Shown here piece by piece: positions 1-8,907 of a DNA stretch of 64,000 bases (the first letter of the stretch is position 1; every line of letters begins with the position of its first letter). This stretch comes from Macellibacteroides fermentans (GTDB lineage Bacteria > Bacteroidota > Bacteroidia > Bacteroidales > Tannerellaceae), in the NCBI RefSeq assembly GCF_013409575.1, contig NZ_JACCCY010000002.1, positions 62,001 through 126,000 of the forward strand. The letters run 5' to 3'. The notes beneath the pieces are model-generated. The model was not told the origin of the DNA. It searched no databases and was given only the letters and a program-made list of their open reading frames with translations. Made by a program: the position numbers and the translations under genes.

Positions 1-1411
1 AATCGATGTAGGCCGCAATCAAGGCAATATTTTCAGATTTTTCTTTGTTGATGCTTACGCCCTTAATTAAAAAGTCTGCGTTGGTCTCAATAAACTTGGT
101 ATCGTAGGTACCCTGTTCGAAGTCGGGCGTATCCAACAGATGACGCAGGTAGCTGATATTCGTCTTAATGCCCGTAATTTTATATTCGTGAAGCACACGC
201 TTCATCCGTTCGATGGCAAACTTACGTGAAGTAGCCCATACAATCAGTTTACCGATCATCGGGTCGTAATACACCGGAATTTCGTAACCCTCGTAGGCAT
301 AACTGTCAATCCGTACACCGATGCCCGTAGGCTCGGCAAGCTGACGAATAATTCCCGGCGAAGGCATAAAATTGTTTTCGGTATCTTCTGCACAAATACG
401 GCATTCGATGGCATGTCCGCGCTGCACGATATCTTCCTGCCGCAAATGCAAACGCTCTCCGTTAGCCACCCGTATCTGCTCCTTTACCAGATCTACACCC
501 AGCACCTCTTCGGTGATGGGATGTTCAACCTGCAGGCGCGTATTCATTTCAAGAAAATAGAAATTATATTCGTTATCGACCAGAAACTCGATTGTTCCCG
601 CATTTACATAGTTTACTGCTTTGGCAGCGGCTACGGCTTTTTTACCCATTTCATCGCGCAGGGCGGGAGTTATAAAAGGAGAGGGCGACTCTTCCACCAT
701 CTTCTGGTTTCGTCGCTGGATGGAACACTCACGTTCGCAAAGGTGTATAATGTTTCCGTAATTGTCTCCCAGAATCTGAAATTCAATGTGATGAGACTTT
801 TCAATGTATTTTTCTACATACACAATTTCGGAACCGAACGACGAAAGAGCTTCCGAACGGGCTGCCAGAAAGGCTTCGGCGGCTTCACTCTCTTCACGTA
901 TCAGCCGCATCCCTTTGCCACCGCCACCCATGGAGGCCTTCAATATAACCGGAAATCCAATCTCTTTACAGATACGGATGGCCTCTTCCGGACTGTCTAT
1001 CTGCCTTTCTATACCCGGAACAACCGGTACGCCGGCTTTAATCATTTGCTTTCGGGCCGATATCTTATCACCCATCGCTTCCATGGATTCGGGAGCCGGA
1101 CCGATAAAAATGATTCCGGATTCGCGTACTTTACGTGCAAACTCTGCATTTTCTGATAAAAAACCATATCCGGGATGGATGGCATCGGCACCACATTTAA
1201 GAGCAACCTCAATAATCTTAGGTATATTAAGGTAACTTTCCTGCGAAGCAGCCGGACCGATGGGATAGGCCTCGTCGGCATATAAAACATGTCTCGATGA
1301 ACGGTCGGCTTCCGAAAAAACAGCAACCGATTTAATATTCATCTCTCTGCAAGAGCGCATTATACGAATGGCAATCTCTCCACGATTGGCTATTAAAATC
1401 TTTTTTATCAT
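1..1411 (-). CDS. Biotin carboxylase subunit of an acyl-CoA carboxylase (3' end outside window)
   Basis: Catalyses ATP-dependent carboxylation of biotin on a carrier protein, the first half-reaction of acetyl- or propionyl-CoA carboxylase. The protein reads from MIKKILIANRGEIAIR at the start, followed by the ATP-grasp glycine-rich loop KASMGGGGKGMR, the ERECSIQRRNQK segment and EMNTRLQVEHPITE, all hallmarks of the family. About 470 residues are visible and the stop lies beyond position 1, so the gene is cut by the window edge. Which acyl-CoA is used cannot be told, because the carboxyltransferase and carrier genes would lie to the left, outside the window. Confidence 0.93.
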   Translation of the reverse strand, partial: MIKKILIANRGEIAIRIMRSCREMNIKSVAVFSEADRSSRHVLYADEAYPIGPAASQESYLNIPKIIEVALKCGADAIHPGYGFLSENAEFARKVRESGIIFIGPAPESMEAMGDKISARKQMIKAGVPVVPGIERQIDSPEEAIRICKEIGFPVILKASMGGGGKGMRLIREESEAAEAFLAARSEALSSFGSEIVYVEKYIEKSHHIEFQILGDNYGNIIHLCERECSIQRRNQKMVEESPSPFITPALRDEMGKKAVAAAKAVNYVNAGTIEFLVDNEYNFYFLEMNTRLQVEHPITEEVLGVDLVKEQIRVANGERLHLRQEDIVQRGHAIECRICAEDTENNFMPSPGIIRQLAEPTGIGVRIDSYAYEGYEIPVYYDPMIGKLIVWATSRKFAIERMKRVLHEYKITGIKTNISYLRHLLDTPDFEQGTYDTKFIETNADFLIKGVSINKEKSENIALIAAYID

Positions 1412-1550
1412 GTTCCTAACACTCTTTATTATTCAACCAACTAGTTGAATTCAGTTTGACATTACTATATATAACAAAGTATAGACGAAAATGGGTTAGA
1501 AGAAATTGAATTTTCATCCGTGCCGGCTATGAAACGAATTAAATGCAAAA

Positions 1551-1655
1551 ACATCTGTCATCTATCATTTTTTGGCTCAAAACCCTTTATTGAAGCGGAG
1601 TTTGAAAATGACAGATGCTTTTTTCATCTATCATTCATCTGTTATCTGTCATTCG
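1551..1655. repeat. Intergenic repeat with CATCTGTCAT motifs
   Basis: The motif CATCTGTCAT at 1552-1561 recurs inverted as ATGACAGATG at 1608-1617, so the block could fold into a large hairpin. Further variants (ATCTATCAT, ATCTGTTATCTGTCAT) follow up to 1653. A related block with the same motif and the same AAACCCTTTAYTG core lies at 40950-41035, so this is a dispersed intergenic repeat family. Function unknown. Confidence 0.6.
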
Positions 1656-1776
1656 CTGTAAATCGGCTTTTTATCTTTTAAAAATCAGATATAAATACAT
1701 GCAAATTTTTGATACGATAAAACAACTTTAAATATTAAGCCAAGATATTCAAAAACAACGATATACAATGATTTTT

Positions 1777-1915
1777 ACTTAAGTGAACTAATCGTTTGAC
1801 AATTGTCGAAATGCATTACGACAATTGTCAAAAACGATTACGACAATTGTCAAAATACATTCTGACAGCTGTCGAACGATTCCTTTACTTAAGTAATCAA
1901 ATTTAGTTCCTTAAG
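1777..1915. repeat. Array of seven palindromes at exact 22-bp pitch
   Basis: Seven perfect dyads have centres at 1780.5, 1802.5, 1824.5, 1846.5, 1868.5, 1890.5 and 1912.5, each exactly 22 bp from the next. Their cores are ACTTAAGT, then GACAATTGTC three times, GACAGCTGTC, ACTTAAGT and CTTAAG. Spacers are 12-15 nt and AT-rich and are not repeats of one another. A 22-bp pitch is about two helical turns, which would put bound dimers on nearly one face of the DNA. The array lies between the divergently placed biotin carboxylase gene and the RHS fragment. What binds it is unknown. Confidence 0.8.
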
Positions 1916-1984
1916 TAATAATTTTTTTTCCCTTATGGATGTAATAATGTACTTCGTTACCTAACATTCGCTCATATTGGGATT

Positions 1985-3391
1985 CAACTTAAGTACGTTA
2001 ATGATGCAGCAACAGATCCTCTTTACAGCGGAGCTTTTAACTTTGTGAATGGGGCATCAGGTACCGGGACAGAATATGTTTACGATGCAAACGGAAGTTT
2101 GGTTCAGGATTATAACAAGAAGATAGCTAAGATTCAGTATAATCTGCTAAATTTGCCATCAATGTTACAGTTCCAGAACGGCAATACAACCAGTTACCAA
2201 TATAGTAACGATGGAGTCAAGCGTAAAGTGACGCACCAGACAGCCATCGCGAATGTTGTTATTCCTATGGGAAGCATTCAACCTTTGTCTTCGGGACAGA
2301 TTGCTTATACTTCAACAACGGATTACTGTGGAAATGTAATTTACGAGGATGGCATATTAAGTAAGATCCTGACCAACGAGGGATATATAACATTAAGTGG
2401 CACTACCCCCACCTATCATTACTACCTGAAAGATCACTTAGGAAATAACCGGGTTGTAATTGATCAGAATGGTTCAGTCGAACAGGTAAATCATTACTAT
2501 CCGTTTGGAGGTCTTTTTGGAGAAGGTACCTCAAATACAAATCAAGCCTACAAATACAACGGCAAAGAGTTGGACCGCATGCACGGACTGGATTGGTACG
2601 ATTACGGCGCCAGAAATTATGATACAGCGTTACCCGTCTGGACTACTGTCGATCCATTGGCTGAGAAGTACTACAATAGTTCAACTTATGCATATTGTGC
2701 AAATAACCCGATTATTTATATTGACCCAGACGGTCGAGATTGGGTGAATAGTAAAAAAGATGGGTATATATGGATGGATAACGTAACTTCCCCAAAAAGC
2801 ACACCTAAGGGATATCGATATGTGGGTTCTGAAAACTCGTCAATACTTTCTGACCTAAATGTAAACTATTCTTTACCTGAGCAATCTTCAAATAGAATTG
2901 GATATGTTGCAGCAGATGCAGAAGAAGGTAAATATGCCGTAAGCCACATGACTAATGTTAAAGCAGAAAGTAATGTTGAAATAACAGCAAATGTTCGTTA
3001 TGATATAAAAAATGGCACAGAGAATAATCAACTTGGACGTAAATTTGAGGGGGTAAATGTTTCTGGAACTTTAATTACTTCAAATACAGCAGTTGATGGA
3101 GAGGCTAATGTAGGTGCCATGATGAAAGTAAATTATGGCGGACAAACTTATACATCAACCTTTGCTGAGCCTAATCAAACTTATGTAAAACAAACAGGAA
3201 CAGGAGTTGGGGTAGCTAATATTAATATCCCGGCTTCAATGTTAAGCTCAGTAACAAGTTTTATAGATGTAAGAGTTAGTGGAAGTTGGTGGGTTACGAA
3301 TTCCACAGGCTTAAAAACTCCTGTTGTTTACCATTCTCTTGCTCCGATTCCATTGAGTTTTAATCACAATTGGGTTTTTCCCAATAAATAA
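1985..3391 (+). pseudogene. RHS repeat-associated core protein, 5'-truncated, with variable C-terminal tip
   Basis: This is the C-terminal part of an RHS/YD-repeat protein. RHS-like reading begins near 1985 (KYVNDAATDPLYSGAFNF) and lacks the long N-terminal YD-repeat shell and any signal peptide, so it is a displaced end, not a whole gene. The first in-frame alternative start is GTG at 2045. The core hallmark YPFGGLFGEG through YNGKELDRMHGLDWYDYG to NNPIIYIDPDGRDW ends near residue 236. After it come about 210 residues of beta-rich, low-cysteine sequence with no toxin motif I recognise. In RHS proteins this position carries a polymorphic toxin, and the next gene 9 bp downstream is a candidate immunity gene. 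Core DNA around 2535-2607 is repeated at 31438-31510. Confidence 0.8.
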
Positions 3392-3400
3392 TTTAACACG

Positions 3401-3982
3401 ATGAGTAAGAATTTAATAATTGTAATATTCTGTTTTTTATTCCTTTGCTGTCGAGGTGAGTCTAATGATTGCAAAAATAGCTATCAAAAAGCAAAGATAA
3501 ACTTAAACAAATATTACGAAGATCGTTCGAGTAGTCATCTTGATTCAGCATTATATTATGCGAATCAGTTAAGTGCTTGTACTGAGTATAAAGTTCGTGC
3601 GGTGAATCTAAAAATTACCGTGTATACTCTTTTAAAGAAATATGAAATGGGCTGCAAGTATGTAGATTCTTTGAATGTGAACGATTTTAGTTTACCATAT
3701 CAAAAGACATTATATATGAAAACATTTGAAGGATTATCTTTTGAGCAGAGAGATGATTACACAAAAAGAGATGCTTGCTACAAAGAAATTGTCGCTGAGA
3801 TTGAAAGATATCTAAATACAAATCCTTTGGATAAAAATGCAATTGCTGACTTATTTTATACTAAGCTTAAATACGAAGAAAAAAAAGTTGTAATAAATGA
3901 AATCAATTTAATGCAATCTCAAAAAAAGAATGACAAAGAGTTTTTTGAAGCTTTAAAAGAAACAATTAATGCAATGGAATAA
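3401..3982 (+). CDS. Candidate RHS-immunity lipoprotein, 193 aa
   Basis: The protein starts MSKNLIIVIFCFLFLCCRGES, a signal peptide ending in a cysteine pair that would make it a lipoprotein. The rest is charged and helical with tetratricopeptide-like spacing (LDSALYYANQLSACTEYK). It follows the RHS tip by 9 bp in the same direction, the usual place for a cognate immunity protein. No family is recognised and the immunity role is inferred from position only. Confidence 0.6.
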   Translation: MSKNLIIVIFCFLFLCCRGESNDCKNSYQKAKINLNKYYEDRSSSHLDSALYYANQLSACTEYKVRAVNLKITVYTLLKKYEMGCKYVDSLNVNDFSLPYQKTLYMKTFEGLSFEQRDDYTKRDACYKEIVAEIERYLNTNPLDKNAIADLFYTKLKYEEKKVVINEINLMQSQKKNDKEFFEALKETINAME

Positions 3983-3986
3983 AAAG

Positions 3987-4016
3987 ATTCTATATCTCAT
4001 TAACCCAGATGGGTAT
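3987..4016 (+). pseudogene. RHS core remnant cut by insertion sequence
   Basis: The frame from 3987 reads ILYLINPDGY, matching the YIDPDGR-type motif that closes the RHS core. It has no upstream core, and the IS copy begins within its last codons, so another tip cassette appears to have been broken here. Short, so tentative. Confidence 0.4.
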
Positions 4017-4094
4017 AATACTCCCCAAAACCTGGACCACTTGTGAAGTCGAATAAAAAGGGTTTAATTTGAATCAAAAAAGAGTATTTTAGAG

Positions 4095-4394
4095 ATGGGG
4101 AAAAGAACACATTACACGGCCGAATTTAAGGCCAAGGTTGCTATTTCAGCCTTAAAGGAACAAGAAACGCTAAGTGAGTTGGTTCATCGCTTTGGAGTAA
4201 GTGCCATGACGATCAGTAAATGGAAACAAGAGTTTTTAAATGGCAGCAGCAAGGTTTTTGAGGGTGCTCGATCAGCTGAAAAAGAGGACAGTGAGGAGGA
4301 AATTCAAAAACTACATGCTACGATCGGCCGCCTGACCGTCGAACGGGATTTTTTAGCAGATGCCTGCAAGAGAGCCGGTCTAAAAAAGAAATGA
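4095..4394 (+). CDS. IS3-family transposase OrfA
   Basis: 99 residues with an N-terminal helix-turn-helix (ELVHRFGVSAMTISKWKQEF) that recognises the IS ends, then a leucine-heptad helix (EEIQKLHATIGRLTVERDFL). The last codons contain the slippery heptamer AAAAAAG at 4382-4388, in the correct X XXY YYZ phase. A -1 shift there would fuse OrfA to OrfB and give the active OrfAB transposase (4095-5212), as in other IS3 elements. The stop codon overlaps the orfB ATG. Confidence 0.9.
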   Translation: MGKRTHYTAEFKAKVAISALKEQETLSELVHRFGVSAMTISKWKQEFLNGSSKVFEGARSAEKEDSEEEIQKLHATIGRLTVERDFLADACKRAGLKKK

Positions 4395-5212
4395 GACAAC
4401 TTGTAAATCCCAGGCATAAAGAGCTCAGCGTTCGTTCACAAACGGAATTATTGGAAATACCAAGAAGTACACTGTATTACAAACCGATAGGAGAAAGTCC
4501 TGAAAATTTGGAAATAATGCAAAAGATGGATAAGCACCATATTGAACATCCCACTTGTGGCGTGTTGGGGATGCAGGATATGCTTCGTTTAAATGGATTT
4601 CAGATAAACCACAAACGAATCCGACGATTGATGCGCTTGATGAATATCCGGGTCAAATATCCTCAAAAAAGCTTGAGTAATCCGGGTGCCCGCAAGTACA
4701 TCCTCCCTTATCTGCTTCGGGGACTTGATATTGTAAAGACAAATCAGGTGTGGTCCATAGATATCAGTTACATTCCTATGAAACAGGGGTTTATGTATCT
4801 AACAGCCATCATGGATGTGCAAAGCCGCTACATTGTGGGCTGGAGCTTATCCAACACACTTGAGAAAAGTGTTTGCCTGGATCTGGTTGAAGAGTCGATC
4901 AGAAAGTATGGTGCACCGGAAATCATCAACTCCGACCAGGGTGTTCAATTTACCAATCCGTCTTGGATCGAAACGCTTAAAGAAAATGGTATTAAAATAA
5001 GCATGGATGGAAAAGGACGTGCCAAGGATAATATCTGGATTGAACGATTTTGGCGCACGATCAAACAAGAGTATGTATATTTGAATCCGTGTGATGACGG
5101 ACTGGAGCTTTATAAGGGAATCAGGAAATATATGCAATATTACAACTACAACCGGGCGCATCAGGGGATAGGAAGACAAATTCCCGGTGTGGTGTATAAA
5201 ACGGTTGCCTGA
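4391..5212 (+). CDS. IS3-family transposase OrfB (DDE integrase core)
   Basis: 273 residues. An HTH_21-like region (CGVLGMQDMLRLNGFQINHK) is followed by the retroviral-type integrase core. The catalytic acids can be placed at WSIDISYIP (first D), INSDQGVQFT (second D) and the E of the DNIWIERFWRTIKQEY segment. It is probably made mainly as part of an OrfAB frameshift product, although its own ATG overlaps the orfA stop. The protein is identical to the copy at 28866-29687, which indicates recent duplication. Confidence 0.92.
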   Translation: MRQLVNPRHKELSVRSQTELLEIPRSTLYYKPIGESPENLEIMQKMDKHHIEHPTCGVLGMQDMLRLNGFQINHKRIRRLMRLMNIRVKYPQKSLSNPGARKYILPYLLRGLDIVKTNQVWSIDISYIPMKQGFMYLTAIMDVQSRYIVGWSLSNTLEKSVCLDLVEESIRKYGAPEIINSDQGVQFTNPSWIETLKENGIKISMDGKGRAKDNIWIERFWRTIKQEYVYLNPCDDGLELYKGIRKYMQYYNYNRAHQGIGRQIPGVVYKTVA

Positions 5213-5421
5213 GCGTTCTTTTCTTTTAAATGCAAAGAAAAGGTATGCTCCGATTCTTGAAAGGCTAAAATGAACAACCCTTCGCTAAAGCTACGGGTTG
5301 GCCTTGCATGAATCTACTCATACCTTAAAAAAGCATTGAAAAGAAAAAAACGAATAAAAATATTAAAAGGCCTTCATATAGGTAAAAGGCTGATCAAGTG
5401 GTCGAAAAAGAGGGAGTACTA

Positions 5422-5490
5422 TATTTCTATTATTTCGTTGATGTCGATGATTTCAAGGTTCTCAATAATTTCGATGTTTACAGGGATTAA
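5422..5490 (+). pseudogene. C-terminal gene remnant after IS copy 1
   Basis: The frame leaving the IS right end reads YFYYFVDVDDFKVLNNFD and stops with TAA at 5488-5490. The composition looks coding. It is probably the tail of the gene into which IS copy 1 inserted, perhaps the RHS tip whose core remnant sits at 3987-4016. No product can be named. Confidence 0.35.
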
Positions 5491-5537
5491 GACCGGCATA
5501 GCTAGGGTGCAAGGTTACAATATATATTGTCGAAATA

Positions 5538-5567
5538 AAGTCCAATCACCCTATAACGTTTGGACTT
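5538..5567 (+). terminator. Hairpin terminator-like element
   Basis: AAGTCCAA (5538-5545) pairs with TTGGACTT (5560-5567), followed by an AT-rich stretch. It separates the IS and remnant region from the helicase module. Between the IS end (5423) and 5723 nothing else is seen except the short remnant. Confidence 0.5.
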
Positions 5568-5723
5568 ATTTATTATGATAGAGAAAAACACCTTCCTTTG
5601 CTATACGAAAACAATAAAAGAGTAGTACCGTATCATTCTTTGTTTATTCATTCAAAACAAAAATCGGGTATTTTTCTTCTGAGATTTAATGGTATAATGG
5701 TTCAAAACTTAAAAATAAAAATT

Positions 5724-6164
5724 ATGGCAAGTAATCTTACAATTCTAGTTGAGACAGCTCTTCCTGCTCTCTCTGGTTCTGCAGTAACATACAATGCAGC
5801 AAAGAACATTTACCTATCATCTGGTTATACTAGCGCTGCAGGGAATACCTATTTTCAAGGTATAAGACTCTCAGATCGTATCATAATCAACTATGATTTC
5901 GGTCAAGGTTATGCCTATCTCTTCCTGAATGGTATTAGAATCTATGGTTTTGATGGACGTGACAAGAAACTCATAGCCTCTCGCTCATACTGTTGTAAAG
6001 GACATTCTGAACAGTTTGCTAAGAGTGAATGCATCAGCATGATCCAAGAATACATGAAAGGCCAGATAAAGATGCTAAACGCATCCATCACCGAGAGTCA
6101 AATACAAGATTTTTCGGAAAAGTTGATTGTAGACACATTAAACAATAAGAAAATACTCGCTTAA
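5724..6164 (+). CDS. Uncharacterised protein, 146 aa, first of a three-gene module
   Basis: The start is placed at MASNLTILVE (5724) because upstream codons in the same frame look non-coding and the paralogous next gene starts MAQLTSISN. The middle carries YLSSGYTSAAGNTYFQGIRL, and the C-terminal helix has MIQEYMKGQIKM. The same landmarks occur in the downstream gene (FISSEYESAGGNRYYKGLRF, MVQEYMKGQLKI), so the two are tandem paralogs. There is no signal peptide, so it is cytoplasmic. The family is not recognised. Only 11 bp separate it from the next gene, so the two are surely co-transcribed. Confidence 0.75.
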   Translation: MASNLTILVETALPALSGSAVTYNAAKNIYLSSGYTSAAGNTYFQGIRLSDRIIINYDFGQGYAYLFLNGIRIYGFDGRDKKLIASRSYCCKGHSEQFAKSECISMIQEYMKGQIKMLNASITESQIQDFSEKLIVDTLNNKKILA

Positions 6165-6175
6165 TACTTAACATC

Positions 6176-6682
6176 ATGGCACAACTAACTAGTATATCAA
6201 ATTCATTATTCGACCAAATGCTTCCTACATTTGGGAATCCCGGCAACAATCTTCCTGTATGGAACGAGGGTCAGAAGATGTTCATTTCTTCGGAGTATGA
6301 GAGTGCAGGAGGGAACAGATATTATAAAGGCCTACGCTTTTGCGATCAGCTCGCTATCATTGAAACTTGGGGGACCTATCACACCTGGACATACATCAAT
6401 TCAGTCGAGATATATACCTTTGATGGTAATAAACCTAGACTTGCTGGTAAGAGAACATTTGATAAGCAATTCTATGATACAGCTTTCATCAAAGGCCTGA
6501 CTGAAGAGATGGTTCAAGAGTACATGAAGGGTCAATTGAAGATTCAGGATTTAAATCTCCCCGCAGTCCGTTTGCAAGAGCAAGCTAAGTCTATCGTGGA
6601 CAGAAGCTATAAGAGTTTCTTGGACGACGATTACATCTCCCGCATTCAGATGATTTTACAACTATTAACTACCAACAAGTAA
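6176..6682 (+). CDS. Uncharacterised protein, 168 aa, paralog of preceding gene
   Basis: It shares the FISSEYESAGGNRYYKGLRF block (about residues 37-56) and the EYMKGQLKIQ helix with the 146-aa protein upstream, and has a longer C-terminal helix. It is rich in aromatic residues (ETWGTYHTWTYINSVEIYTF) and predicted soluble. It ends 6 bp before the helicase gene. Tandem paralogs joined to a helicase suggest subunits that work together, but no function is known. Confidence 0.75.
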   Translation: MAQLTSISNSLFDQMLPTFGNPGNNLPVWNEGQKMFISSEYESAGGNRYYKGLRFCDQLAIIETWGTYHTWTYINSVEIYTFDGNKPRLAGKRTFDKQFYDTAFIKGLTEEMVQEYMKGQLKIQDLNLPAVRLQEQAKSIVDRSYKSFLDDDYISRIQMILQLLTTNK

Positions 6683-6688
6683 AAGACA

Positions 6689-8695
6689 ATGAATACAATA
6701 GAAATGACAAGCAAGCAACAACAGGCATATGACTTGATTGCTAAAACTAACACCAGCTTTTTCCTTACGGGTAAAGCCGGCTCAGGAAAGACATCATTCC
6801 TGAAAAAAGTACAAGAGGAAGTCAATAAAAACTTCATCATATTGGCTCCTACTGGAGTTGCTGCTATCATAGCAGGTGGAGAAACTATCCATTCTTTCTT
6901 CGGATTCCCTATGGAGGCTATGCCCATATTAAGTGTAGGCAGAATCAGTCAAGAGCGTTATTCTGTATTGCAGAATGTAAATACTATCATCATTGATGAA
7001 GTATCAATGGTTAGATGCGACCTGATTGATGCCATTGATGCCACTCTTAGAAGCTGTATGCACACCACAGCACCTTTTGGGGGGAAGCAGATGGTATTCG
7101 TTGGGGATCTGTTTCAGCTTGAGCCTATATTAGCATCAGCGACTGACAAGGAAATTATTAAGGAAGATTACAATACAGATAAGCCTTTCTTCTTCAAAGC
7201 AATAGTTTTCAATCGCCTCCAATTGCCTTCTATTGAGTTCAACAAAGTCTACAGACAAGATGATGAAACATTCTTGCGCATCTTAAACAATATACGTAAT
7301 GGCAATGTCGATTATAACGGCCTCGAGATTCTTAACCAAAGGACTAAAGTAGGCATCCCTGAAGACGAGATGGTTATTACACTAGCTTCTATCAACAAGG
7401 CTGCTAATCAAATCAACTCTTCTAAGTTGGACGCAATTCTAGAGGAAACCTTCTCGTTCGAGGCAACCATCCTAAAAAATTTCAAGAAGGATAAAGCGCC
7501 TGTCGAAGATGTGCTTACTCTTAAGAAGGGCGCTCAAGTAATGTTTTGCAGAAACGATCCTGCACGTCGATGGGTTAATGGCTCCATCGGAGTTGTTTCG
7601 AAGATTAACAAAGAATCCATCCATGTTACTCTGAAGGATGGCAATGAATATAAAATTGAGCCTGTTACTTGGGAGTCTAATAGCTACAAGTATGACAAGT
7701 CGAATAGAAAACTCGAGAAAACCGTAAATGGTTCATTTACTCAATACCCCTTGAAGCTCGCATGGGCAATCACTATCCACAAAAGTCAGGGCATGACCTT
7801 TGATAAGATGATTCTTGACTTGAGTAGAGGCATCTTCTCTGATGGCCAGCTTTATGTAGCACTTAGCCGTGTGAAGACTTTGAATGGCTTGTATTTAACC
7901 AGACCTATTCAGCCAAACTATGTAAGAGGCAGTAAAGAAGTGCAACGCTTTGCAAATCAATTCAACAATGAAGCTCTTATCCAGAATGAACTAGAAAAGG
8001 GTAAACAAATCTTCAAGTTTTTGTCAGAGCATGACTATGATTCTGTTGCTTTGGAATTACTCAACATGAGTCTCAACAAGGTTCGTGAAGGTAAGATTAA
8101 AGAAGCAATCTATCTCATTGGAGACATGTTTAACATCATGATTTCTGATGAGCATATGTTGAACATTCTTACCGATATTCCTTATCTGAAGGAAGATTGC
8201 ATCACCTGCAATATGCTCAATGCAGTGTTCTCACTCTACAGTGGCAACTACAATGATGGCATTAAGTATGCTGATCGAATCATCTCAATCCACCAGAGCA
8301 AAGAAATCATTTATGTCAAAGCTCGTTGTTTGGCTTTGCTTGGTAAGTATCAAGATGCTGATGTCATTCATATACAGCTAGGTGATATCATTGGCAAGGA
8401 TGTAGATCTGAAAGTGTATTATGCTATAGCTGTTGTTAATGAAGCTATTGGAGACCCAGGTCTTGGCATTATGCAAACAGTGTTCAAGGTTCAGCCTAAA
8501 TATTTGACCAGTCTGAAAACTCTACGTAAACTCATGAAGGACAAGAAGATAAATTTATTCTACAACAACACAAACGAATTAGTTGATCTATTTAACTCTG
8601 ATGTTTCAAAGAATGGTTTCATTGAAGCATATATCAAAAAGGACGATAAAGAGAAAAAAGAATTCAACAAAATTGTATTGAATCAGGCTTTCTAA
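6689..8695 (+). CDS. PIF1-like superfamily 1 helicase with long C-terminal helical extension, 668 aa
   Basis: Motifs of a PIF1/RecD-type 5'-3' DNA helicase are clear: Walker A TGKAGSGKTS near residue 28, APTGVAA, Walker B IIIDEVSMV, motif III VGDLFQLEPI, and the C-terminal motifs AWAITIHKSQGMTFD and YVALSRVKT, near residues 365 and 400. PIF1-like domains normally end near residue 430. Here about 230 more residues follow, helical with TPR-like spacing (ISIHQSKEIIYVKARCLALLGKYQDA). The start codon is 6 bp after the stop of the small paralog. The module lies between IS copy 1 and an IS21-like end remnant, which suggests acquisition. A defence or mobile-element role is possible but unproven. Confidence 0.85.
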   Translation: MNTIEMTSKQQQAYDLIAKTNTSFFLTGKAGSGKTSFLKKVQEEVNKNFIILAPTGVAAIIAGGETIHSFFGFPMEAMPILSVGRISQERYSVLQNVNTIIIDEVSMVRCDLIDAIDATLRSCMHTTAPFGGKQMVFVGDLFQLEPILASATDKEIIKEDYNTDKPFFFKAIVFNRLQLPSIEFNKVYRQDDETFLRILNNIRNGNVDYNGLEILNQRTKVGIPEDEMVITLASINKAANQINSSKLDAILEETFSFEATILKNFKKDKAPVEDVLTLKKGAQVMFCRNDPARRWVNGSIGVVSKINKESIHVTLKDGNEYKIEPVTWESNSYKYDKSNRKLEKTVNGSFTQYPLKLAWAITIHKSQGMTFDKMILDLSRGIFSDGQLYVALSRVKTLNGLYLTRPIQPNYVRGSKEVQRFANQFNNEALIQNELEKGKQIFKFLSEHDYDSVALELLNMSLNKVREGKIKEAIYLIGDMFNIMISDEHMLNILTDIPYLKEDCITCNMLNAVFSLYSGNYNDGIKYADRIISIHQSKEIIYVKARCLALLGKYQDADVIHIQLGDIIGKDVDLKVYYAIAVVNEAIGDPGLGIMQTVFKVQPKYLTSLKTLRKLMKDKKINLFYNNTNELVDLFNSDVSKNGFIEAYIKKDDKEKKEFNKIVLNQAF

Positions 8696-8907
8696 CGAAG
8701 ATATCCATTATTGATAGAATGAATTCCCTTCTCGATACTACTCTAAAATTTACACCACGGAACGCTGTCAAATATACAGTTTCAATCTGGTTGTATTCTT
8801 ATTGAAAATTAAGAGATTATTTTTCATATCTTAAAGGCTTTCTTTTTATGAGTCGCTTTCTAAGAAAAATAGAAAAATTAAAGAAAGAAAATATAAATTT
8901 GTAACCG

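Larger units (their letters stand above)
4014..5423 (+). mobile_element. IS3-family insertion sequence, copy 1 (about 1410 bp)
   Basis: Imperfect terminal inverted repeats are visible. The left end TATAATACTCCC...GACCACTTG matches the reverse complement of the right end CAAGTGGTC...GGGAGTACTATA. Inside are orfA and orfB of an IS3-type transposase. No clear target-site duplication is seen beside the ends, so the exact end bases may be off by 1-2. The right part, from 4290 on, is almost identical to copy 2 (28765-29898), in the same orientation. Confidence 0.85.

Noticed and set aside
1777-1915. Palindrome array as a CRISPR array
   Set aside because: Repeat cores are only 8-10 bp and not identical, spacers are 12-15 nt, and no cas gene is present in the window.
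5336-5578. 80-aa frame starting in the IS right end
   Set aside because: It begins within IS non-coding sequence, runs through the junction and a terminator hairpin, and its composition is not coding.
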